Source: an uncultured Flavobacteriales bacterium (GTDB lineage Bacteria; Bacteroidota; Bacteroidia; Flavobacteriales_D; Crocinitomicaceae). Taken from it: a DNA stretch of 11,490 bases. Below, piece after piece: positions 5,531 through 11,490 of the stretch. Location of the stretch: the NCBI GenBank assembly GCA_905479845.1, contig CAJQOB010000207.1, forward strand, positions 1 to 11,490, read 5' to 3'. The translations under genes and the position numbers were made by a program. Below the pieces are notes generated by a model. That model saw only the letters and a program-made list of their open reading frames with translations, did no database searches and was not told the origin of the DNA. How positions within the stretch are numbered: position 1 is the stretch's first letter; each line of letters opens with the position of its first letter.

Positions 5531-6376
5531 AAAATAGCCGTCCAAAAAAGCGGACGATTGAGTGAAAAATCACTTGACTTGCTAAAGAACTGTGGAATCA
5601 AACTTCAAAATGGAGGGCGCATTCTAAAAGCTTCAACCTCCAACTTCCCAATTGAAGTTCTCTTCTTACGTGATGATGATATTCCTCAATACGTGGAGCA
5701 AGGAATTGCTGACATCGGAATTTTAGGACAAAATGAAGTTTGGGAAAAGCAAAAACGCGTCAATGAATTGAAACCACTTGGTTTTGCAGGATGCCGCTTA
5801 TCGATCGCTATTCCAAAGGGTAATGCATACACTGGAATCTCCTCATTCGAGGGAAAGCGAATTGCCACAAGTTATCCGAATATTCTTTCGAACTATTTCC
5901 AAAAAGCAGGTGTCAATGTAGCAATTGAAGAGATCGGAGGAAGCGTGGAGATTGCTCCTGGAATAGGTCTCGCCGATGGTATCATGGATATTGTTTCTAC
6001 GGGGAGTACGCTCCTTATGAACGGCTTGAAAGAAGTGGAGACGATCGCAAAAAGTGAAGCTGTTCTAATTTCCAATCAGGCGCTTTCTCCCAAGAAAACA
6101 GCACTACTCGACCAGCTACTTTTCAGAATAAACGCGGTTCAACAGTCAAAAGAGAATAAGTACATATTACTGAATGCTCCAAACACCCAACTGGCGACAA
6201 TCACTAAAATTCTCCCTGGAATGAAGAGCCCAACTGTTCTTCCGCTTGCAGAAAAAGGGTGGTCAAGTCTGCACTCTGTAATTCGTGAAGATGATTTCTG
6301 GAACTCCATCGACCAGCTCAAAACTGCCGGAGCTGAGGGGATTCTTGTTGTACCAGTCGAAAAAATGATTTTATGA
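5519..6376 (+). CDS. hisG: ATP phosphoribosyltransferase, long form
   Basis: Catalyses the first, committed step of histidine synthesis: ATP plus PRPP to phosphoribosyl-ATP. At 285 residues it is the long form with a built-in regulatory domain, so it needs no HisZ partner. Visible marks are KIAVQKSGRL at the start, FLRDDDIPQYVEQGIADIGI, and the PRPP-binding loop DIVSTGSTL (D157-L165). The C-terminal part, about residue 210 on (NKYILLNAPNTQL to EGILVVPVEKMIL), is the ACT-like domain that binds histidine in this family, implying feedback inhibition. The ATG at 5519 lies inside an inverted repeat and has no Shine-Dalgarno. The stop overlaps hisD by ATGA. It is the first structural gene behind the attenuator. 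Confidence 0.97.
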   Translation: MSKLKIAVQKSGRLSEKSLDLLKNCGIKLQNGGRILKASTSNFPIEVLFLRDDDIPQYVEQGIADIGILGQNEVWEKQKRVNELKPLGFAGCRLSIAIPKGNAYTGISSFEGKRIATSYPNILSNYFQKAGVNVAIEEIGGSVEIAPGIGLADGIMDIVSTGSTLLMNGLKEVETIAKSEAVLISNQALSPKKTALLDQLLFRINAVQQSKENKYILLNAPNTQLATITKILPGMKSPTVLPLAEKGWSSLHSVIREDDFWNSIDQLKTAGAEGILVVPVEKMIL

Positions 6377-7662
6377 AAACATATATCAAACCCAACAGAA
6401 ACGATTGGAGCGAGTTAATTCGACGTCCAGAAATGAAAGCTCAAGATTTGAACGAGTTAGTAGCATCCGTTTTTCAAACGGTGGAAAAATTAGGCGATTC
6501 TGGAGTCAGAGGATACACGAAACGTTTCGACCAAGTGGAAATCTTCGAGCCAAAAGTTAGGGAAGAGGAAATTCAATTGGCCCGCAAACTGGTTCCCCAA
6601 AAGCTAAAAGATGCCATCAAGACTGCTGAACAGAATATTCGCAAATTTCACAACTCGCAAGTCATTGAAGAAAGTTCCGTTGAAACACAAAGTGGTGTTA
6701 AGTGCTGGCGCGAAACACGCGCGATTGAAAAAGTAGGATTGTACATTCCTGGAGGAACGGCACCGCTCTTTTCTACTGTGTTGATGTTGGGAATTCCCGC
6801 CCAGATCGCAGGCTGTGATCGAATTGTTTTGTGCACTCCCCCGTCCAAAGATGGAACAATTAATCCTGCGATTCTATTTACCGCACAACTGGTTGGAATA
6901 ACTGAAATATACAAAATCGGTGGTGTCCAGGCTATTGCTGCCCTTGCTCAGGGAACAGAATCCATCCCAAAAGTTGATAAGATATTTGGACCGGGAAATC
7001 AATATGTGACGGCAGCGAAATCGTTTGCGCTGACCAAAGGTGTAGCTATTGACATGCCTGCTGGGCCAAGCGAAGTATTAGTTATTGCTGATGAAACGTC
7101 CAACCCAGCATTCGTAGCAGCCGATTTACTCTCACAAGCCGAGCACGGAGCAGACAGCCAAGTAATTTTGCTTTCAACAAGTGAAATCATGTTGAATCGT
7201 GTTCAAACAGAAATTGAAGTGCAACTGGCATCTCTCCCTCGGATGGAAATCGCAATTGATGCGCTAAACAATAGCTCGTTCATCCAACTTAAGACTTTGG
7301 AAGAATGCCTCGAGTTGAGCAACAAATATGCTCCAGAGCACCTCATTCTTGCTTTTGAAACGGCAAGCGAATACATCGAGAAAATCACAAATGCAGGATC
7401 TGTTTTCATCGGGAAATACAGTTGTGAAAGCGCCGGTGATTATGCCAGTGGCACCAATCACACACTTCCAACAAATGGATACGCCCGAAATTACAGCGGT
7501 GTCTCGTTGGATAGTTTCATCAAGAAAATCACTTTCCAAGAATTGAGCGTTTCAGGAATTCAAAGCCTTGGCCCAGCTATCGAAATTATGGCAGAAGCAG
7601 AGCAGCTTATTGCACACAAAAATGCGGTATCCATCCGATTAAAAGCCCTGAAAAATGCTTGA
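6373..7662 (+). CDS. hisD: Histidinol dehydrogenase
   Basis: Catalyses the last two steps, oxidising L-histidinol via histidinal to L-histidine with two NAD+; zinc-dependent and cytoplasmic. 429 residues, the usual length. All key residues of the family are present. The zinc ligands are Q255 and H258 (LSQAEHGADSQ), D356 (SAGDYASGTNH) and H415 (IAHKNAVSIRL). The catalytic pair is E322-H323 (YAPEHLIL). Each is four lower than in E. coli HisD, so the alignment is gap-free over this core. KIFGPGNQYVTAAK is another family motif. It starts with ATG inside ATGA shared with the hisG stop, and its end overlaps hisC by 8 bases. Confidence 0.97.
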   Translation: MKTYIKPNRNDWSELIRRPEMKAQDLNELVASVFQTVEKLGDSGVRGYTKRFDQVEIFEPKVREEEIQLARKLVPQKLKDAIKTAEQNIRKFHNSQVIEESSVETQSGVKCWRETRAIEKVGLYIPGGTAPLFSTVLMLGIPAQIAGCDRIVLCTPPSKDGTINPAILFTAQLVGITEIYKIGGVQAIAALAQGTESIPKVDKIFGPGNQYVTAAKSFALTKGVAIDMPAGPSEVLVIADETSNPAFVAADLLSQAEHGADSQVILLSTSEIMLNRVQTEIEVQLASLPRMEIAIDALNNSSFIQLKTLEECLELSNKYAPEHLILAFETASEYIEKITNAGSVFIGKYSCESAGDYASGTNHTLPTNGYARNYSGVSLDSFIKKITFQELSVSGIQSLGPAIEIMAEAEQLIAHKNAVSIRLKALKNA

Positions 7663-8686
7663 TTTAAAAGAACTCGTTCGACCGAACATTTTGAAACTCT
7701 CGCCCTATTCTTCTGCGCGAGATGATTTTAAAGGTGATGCTTCTATTTGGCTTGATGCCAATGAAAACCCTTTTGGTGAACTCAACCGATATCCAGATCC
7801 ATACCAGTGCGAGTTGAAAAAAGTACTTGCTGAATACAATGGTGTCGATACAACACAACTGTTTATTGGTAACGGCAGCGACGAAGTGATTGATTTACTC
7901 TTTCGCCTCTTCGTGAAACCCGGTACAGACAAAGCCCTGACATTCTCTCCAACTTACGGGATGTACCGAGTTTCTGCCGATATCAATGACGCAGAATTGA
8001 TTGAAGTTCCGTTGGATCAAAAGTTTCAAATCGATCTAACTGCAACGATTCCGTACCTGGATGATTTCAACTTAAAACTGATTTTTATTTGTTCACCTAA
8101 CAATCCAACGGGGAATTTACTGCGCAATTCAGACATCGAAATGTTATTAAATAGATTCAAAGGAATTGTGGTGATCGATGAAGCCTATATCGACTTTGCA
8201 GATGTTCCTTCGTGGAACCAACGACTGAAAGAGTATGACAATCTAATCGTCACTCAAACCTTTAGCAAAGCACGCGGACTGGCAGCAGCAAGATTGGGGA
8301 TTGCCTTCTCAAATTCTGAAATCATTTCATTGTTGAATAAAATCAAACCACCATACAATGTAAGCACATTGAATCAAGCCGCAGGGCTCAGGTCGATGAA
8401 AAACCAGCGTGACTTTGAACTTCAAATCAAGCAAATTAAGTCAGAACGATCTCGGTTGATAAAAGAACTAAAATTGCTCTCAATGGTGAAACGAATTTTT
8501 CCTTCCCATACGAACTTTCTCTTGATCGAAATTGAAAATGCCACAGAGATCTATCTGCAACTCACTAGAAGAGGAATCGTCGTTCGGGATCGATCAAAGT
8601 TGATTCCAAACGCCCTTCGAATTAGCATTGGAACCGAAAACGAAAACACACTTCTTCTCAACGAACTAAAAAAAATATCACAATGA
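7655..8686 (+). CDS. hisC: Histidinol-phosphate aminotransferase
   Basis: A PLP enzyme that transfers the amino group of glutamate to imidazole-acetol phosphate, giving histidinol phosphate. 343 residues, class I/II aminotransferase fold. Visible motifs are LDANENPFG near the start, GNGSDEVIDLL, SPNNPTGN (N150), VVIDEAYIDF (D175, Y178), and the PLP lysine K205 in QTFSKARGLAAARLG. The Arg in LRISIGTENEN near the C-terminus matches the substrate-carboxylate/phosphate arginine region. The ATG at 7655 lies inside the end of hisD (8-base overlap), and the stop shares ATGA with hisB. HisC-like enzymes can also act on aromatic substrates, but the operon position settles the main role. Confidence 0.96.
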   Translation: MLDLKELVRPNILKLSPYSSARDDFKGDASIWLDANENPFGELNRYPDPYQCELKKVLAEYNGVDTTQLFIGNGSDEVIDLLFRLFVKPGTDKALTFSPTYGMYRVSADINDAELIEVPLDQKFQIDLTATIPYLDDFNLKLIFICSPNNPTGNLLRNSDIEMLLNRFKGIVVIDEAYIDFADVPSWNQRLKEYDNLIVTQTFSKARGLAAARLGIAFSNSEIISLLNKIKPPYNVSTLNQAAGLRSMKNQRDFELQIKQIKSERSRLIKELKLLSMVKRIFPSHTNFLLIEIENATEIYLQLTRRGIVVRDRSKLIPNALRISIGTENENTLLLNELKKISQ

Positions 8687-9771
8687 AAAAAGTACTCTTT
8701 ATTGATAGAGACGGAACGCTGGTCATCGAACCACCAGTAGATTACCAACTCGATTCACTCGAAAAACTAGAATTTTATCCAAAAGTATTTCAATACCTCT
8801 CAAAAATTGTCTCCGAATTGGAATACGAAATAGTGATGGTCACAAACCAAGATGGACTAGGCACCGAATCGTTTCCCGAAGAGACCTTTTGGCCCGCTCA
8901 GAACAAAATCATTCAAGCCTTTAAAAACGAAGGAATTCAATTTGATGAGATCTTCATTGACCGTTCCTTTCCCAAAGATAATGCCCCAACTCGTAAACCG
9001 CGAACGGGAATGTTGACGCAATACATCAAAGGAGATTACGACCTTGAAAATTCCTTTGTTATCGGTGATCGCGAATCGGATATCGAGCTGGCACAGAACT
9101 TAGGTGCGAAAGGGATCTTTATTGGTGAATCAATTGAAAATGCAACATTGTCAACTACTTCGTGGAAGGACATTTACTCCTTTCTGAAAGCTCAAGACCG
9201 AACAGCGAAAATCATTCGAAACACTTCGGAAACCAACATCTCTGTTGAACTCAACTTAGATGGTGAAGGAAAATCATCCGTTGCAACGGGAATAGGCTTT
9301 TTCGATCACATGCTGGATCAAATTTCTAAGCACGGTAGCATCAACCTAGATATAGCTGTTAAAGGCGATTTGTACGTGGATGAACACCACACAATGGAAG
9401 ATGTTGCAATCGCGCTGGGTGAAGCCTTCCGAACGGCACTAGGACAGAAAAAAGGCATTGCTCGTTATGGTTTTCTTCTTCCCATGGACGATTGTCTCGC
9501 ACAAGTCGCCATTGATTTTGGAGGACGTTCTTGGCTTGTTTGGGGAGCTGATTTCAAGCGTGAAATGATCGGAGAAATGCCGACCGAAATGTTTATGCAC
9601 TTTTTTAAATCTTTTGCTGATGGCGCACAATGCAACCTGAACATCAAAGCGGAAGGAACAAATGAACACCACAAAATTGAAGCAATTTTTAAAGGTTTCG
9701 CACGAGCTATTCGAATGGCGGTTGCGCAAACATCTGATTTTTCAATCCCAAGTACAAAAGGAACATTATGA
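8683..9771 (+). CDS. hisB: Bifunctional histidinol-phosphatase / imidazoleglycerol-phosphate dehydratase
   Basis: A fused 362-residue enzyme for two non-consecutive steps. Residues 1 to about 165 are a HAD phosphatase: nucleophile motif FIDRDGTL (D8, D10), VTNQDGLG, the motif-III Lys in RKPRTGM (K105), and IGDRESDIELA. Residues from about 173 to the end are the IGP dehydratase, with metal-binding DHML and DEHHTMED, then NEHHKIEAIFKGFA. Oddly, the Cys-His-Cys-Cys zinc site of E. coli HisB-N is absent: the aligned positions are D93, S95, A101 and T103 (IDRSFPKDNAPTRKP). I believe other Bacteroidota share this, so it is probably a lineage trait, not damage. It overlaps hisC and hisH by ATGA. Confidence 0.96.
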   Translation: MKKVLFIDRDGTLVIEPPVDYQLDSLEKLEFYPKVFQYLSKIVSELEYEIVMVTNQDGLGTESFPEETFWPAQNKIIQAFKNEGIQFDEIFIDRSFPKDNAPTRKPRTGMLTQYIKGDYDLENSFVIGDRESDIELAQNLGAKGIFIGESIENATLSTTSWKDIYSFLKAQDRTAKIIRNTSETNISVELNLDGEGKSSVATGIGFFDHMLDQISKHGSINLDIAVKGDLYVDEHHTMEDVAIALGEAFRTALGQKKGIARYGFLLPMDDCLAQVAIDFGGRSWLVWGADFKREMIGEMPTEMFMHFFKSFADGAQCNLNIKAEGTNEHHKIEAIFKGFARAIRMAVAQTSDFSIPSTKGTL

Positions 9772-10346
9772 TCGCAATTATTGATTACGGGGCTGGAAAC
9801 ATTCGCTCCGTCCAAAATGCTCTCGCACGACTTGGTTCCGAATCGAAGCTGACAAATGACCCCATAGAACTACAAGAAGCGGACAAGGTAATTTTCCCAG
9901 GGGTCGGTGAAGCTTCATTTGCAATGAATCAACTACGGGAACAACAATTAGACGTCCTCATTCCAACACTTGAAAAACCTGTTCTGGGTATTTGCCTCGG
10001 CATGCAACTCCTCTGTAGTTATTCCGAAGAAGGATCAACAAAAACCTTAGGTGTTTTTGATACACCTGTCAAGGAATTTAAACCGATTCTTAATGTTCCA
10101 CACATGGGCTGGAATTCTTGCGAGCTGACGGCATCTCCTATATTTAATAGGATCAAATCCTCTGATGACTTTTACTTCGTTCATAGCTTTTACGCTGAAA
10201 TTTGCTCTGCTACTTCAGCAACTTGCGATTACATTCTACCCTTCTCTGCCGCATTGCAAAAAGACAATTTCTACGGTGTACAATTTCACCCCGAAAAATC
10301 TGCGGCGACAGGCTCAAAACTCATTCAAAACTTTCTAGAATTATGA
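9768..10346 (+). CDS. hisH: Imidazole glycerol phosphate synthase, glutaminase subunit
   Basis: A class I glutamine amidotransferase that releases ammonia from glutamine and channels it to HisF. 192 residues. The catalytic triad is visible: C76 in GICLGMQLL, H174 and E176 in GVQFHPEKS. MIAIIDYGAGNIRSV at the start and VIFPGVGEASFAM are family signatures. PHMGWNS and YFVHSFYA are other HisH markers. It overlaps hisB and hisA by four bases (ATGA), so stoichiometry with HisF may depend on coupled translation. Confidence 0.97.
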   Translation: MIAIIDYGAGNIRSVQNALARLGSESKLTNDPIELQEADKVIFPGVGEASFAMNQLREQQLDVLIPTLEKPVLGICLGMQLLCSYSEEGSTKTLGVFDTPVKEFKPILNVPHMGWNSCELTASPIFNRIKSSDDFYFVHSFYAEICSATSATCDYILPFSAALQKDNFYGVQFHPEKSAATGSKLIQNFLEL

Positions 10347-11053
10347 AAATAATACCTGCAATAGACCTCATCGACGGTAAATGCGTTCGGCTCACCAAAG
10401 GCGATTACTCGACAAAGAAAGTCTACAATGAAAACCCCGTCGAAGTTGCGAAAATGTTTGAAGATGTGGGATTAACACACCTCCACCTCGTTGATTTGGA
10501 CGGTGCAAAAGCATCACGCATCATCAACTATCCTGTTCTGGAAAAAATTGCGCGTCAAACGAACCTCATCATTGACTTTGGAGGAGGACTCAAGAGTAAT
10601 GAAGACTTGAAAATCGCTTTTGAGGCGGGAGCCCACAAAGTTACAGGGGGAAGCATTGCCGTTCAAAAACCTTTGGAATTCGAGAGTTGGATTGAGCGAT
10701 ACAGTGACAAAATCATCCTTGGCGCCGACTGCCTTAATCGAAAAATTGCAACTCAAGGCTGGACAGAATTAGCGGATCTCGACGTTATTGATTTCATCAA
10801 GAATTACCAAGAAAAAGGAATTGAAGAAGTGATCTGCACCGATATTTCAAAAGACGGAATGCTAAAAGGTCCTTCCCTCTCGCTATATGCAGAAATCATG
10901 CAACGAACAGATGTTAAATTGATTGCCAGCGGTGGTGTTTCCAAGCTAGAAGATCTCTTACTATTGAAAGAAATTGGGTGCGACGGAGCAATCATTGGAA
11001 AAGCCATTTATGAAGGCAAAGTCTCACTTGAAGCACTCAGTAAGTTATGTTGA
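10343..11053 (+). CDS. hisA: ProFAR isomerase
   Basis: A (beta/alpha)8-barrel enzyme that isomerises ProFAR to PRFAR, the substrate of HisHF. 236 residues from ATG at 10343. The frame stays open further upstream inside hisH, but the family start MKIIPAIDLIDGKCVRL fixes the ATG at 10343, in ATGA with the hisH stop. The general acid/base aspartates are D8 (PAIDLIDG) and D129 (GADCLNRK). Phosphate-binding loops are FGGGLKSNED and the later ASGGVSKLEDL with GAIIGKAIYEG. TDISKDGML is also characteristic. No separate trpF function is implied. It overlaps hisF by 7 bases. Confidence 0.96.
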   Translation: MKIIPAIDLIDGKCVRLTKGDYSTKKVYNENPVEVAKMFEDVGLTHLHLVDLDGAKASRIINYPVLEKIARQTNLIIDFGGGLKSNEDLKIAFEAGAHKVTGGSIAVQKPLEFESWIERYSDKIILGADCLNRKIATQGWTELADLDVIDFIKNYQEKGIEEVICTDISKDGMLKGPSLSLYAEIMQRTDVKLIASGGVSKLEDLLLLKEIGCDGAIIGKAIYEGKVSLEALSKLC

Positions 11054-11490
11054 AGAAACGAATTATCCCTTGTTTGGACATTCAAGATGGACGAACAGTA
11101 AAAGGAATCAACTTTGAGGGGATACGGGACGCTGGAGACCCTATAGAACTGGCAAAACGATACGTTGATGAAGGCGCCGATGAATTGGTCTTCTTGGATA
11201 TCACGGCTACAAATGACAAACGAAAAACCATTTGTTCGCTCGTGGAAAAAATTGCCGCAGAAATCACCATTCCGTTTACCGTTGGAGGTGGAATTTCTAG
11301 TTTAGAAGACGCGCAAGCAGTGATTCTTTCAGGTGCGGATAAGGTAAGCATCAACTCTGCCGCAATTCGACGTCCAGATCTGATTCAAGAAATATCAAAT
11401 CGATTTGGCAAACAATGCGTCGTCGTTGCGGTAGATATTAAACAAATAGATAACGATTGGTTTGTTTTCTCCAATGGAGGAAAACGACCG
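11047..11490 (+). CDS. hisF: Imidazole glycerol phosphate synthase, cyclase subunit (partial, cut by window end)
   Basis: Partner of HisH: it joins PRFAR with channelled ammonia to make imidazole glycerol phosphate and AICAR. The ATG at 11047 overlaps the hisA stop (ATGTTGA). 148 codons are visible with no stop, roughly the first 60 percent of a protein of about 250 residues. MLKKRIIPCLDIQDGRTVKG carries the catalytic D11, and D130 appears in VVVAVDIKQI. LVFLDITATND, TVGGGISSLED and GADKVSINSAA are family loops. The remainder and probably hisI/hisE lie beyond the window. Confidence 0.96.
   Translation, partial: MLKKRIIPCLDIQDGRTVKGINFEGIRDAGDPIELAKRYVDEGADELVFLDITATNDKRKTICSLVEKIAAEITIPFTVGGGISSLEDAQAVILSGADKVSINSAAIRRPDLIQEISNRFGKQCVVVAVDIKQIDNDWFVFSNGGKRP

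Noticed and set aside
10202..10342. Upstream extension of hisA inside hisH
   Set aside because: The frame is open, but the family N-terminus (MKIIPAIDL) begins at the ATG at 10343, which overlaps the hisH stop as at the other junctions.
1..11490. tRNA, rRNA, CRISPR array or a defence or toxin system
   Set aside because: No cloverleaf, conserved rRNA segment, spaced direct repeats or matching protein motifs were seen on either strand.

Overview
The window looks like a Bacteroidota chromosome, most likely a member of the Flavobacteriales. It has a type IX secretion PorP/SprF-family gene, the remains of a GldJ-like gliding-motility lipoprotein gene, almost no Shine-Dalgarno sequences, and promoter-like sequences of the Bacteroidota type (TTTG, then TAnnTTTG). 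I cannot name a genus from sequence alone.

Layout. Positions 1-1382 are an apparently complete IS3-family insertion sequence: imperfect terminal inverted repeats, overlapping orfA and orfB joined by a textbook -1 frameshift signal, and a perfect palindrome over the last orfB codons. Positions 1440-2618 on the minus strand are a GldJ/FGE-sulfatase-type lipoprotein gene that stays in one frame but carries three in-frame stop codons, which replace the lipobox Cys, a Tyr and a Trp. The IS ends 57 bases beyond its stop, so the IS did not break it. A two-gene plus-strand unit follows: a small YkoF/MTH1187-like thiamine-binding-family protein (2790-3047) and a class I DNA photolyase (3052-4338). A PorP/SprF-family outer-membrane protein is at 4399-5274.

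From 5290 to the window end lies the histidine biosynthesis operon in the order hisG-D-C-B-H-A-F, with hisF cut by the window edge. Every junction overlaps by 4, 7 or 8 bases, which suggests translational coupling. Together the genes encode ATP phosphoribosyltransferase, histidinol dehydrogenase, the aminotransferase, bifunctional phosphatase/dehydratase, the HisHF synthase and the HisA isomerase. The HisI/HisE steps are not in the window and probably lie just downstream.

The most interesting region is the his leader, 5290-5530. It has a promoter-like element, a 20-codon leader peptide with five His codons (HHHHFH), a perfect 10-bp terminator hairpin with a U-run, and an alternative 8-bp pairing that would destroy that terminator. 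This is the layout of ribosome-mediated attenuation. A further 11-bp inverted repeat encloses the hisG start codon, and its upstream arm can also pair for 12 bp with the terminator region, suggesting a second layer of RNA switching. No tRNA, rRNA or CRISPR array was seen.
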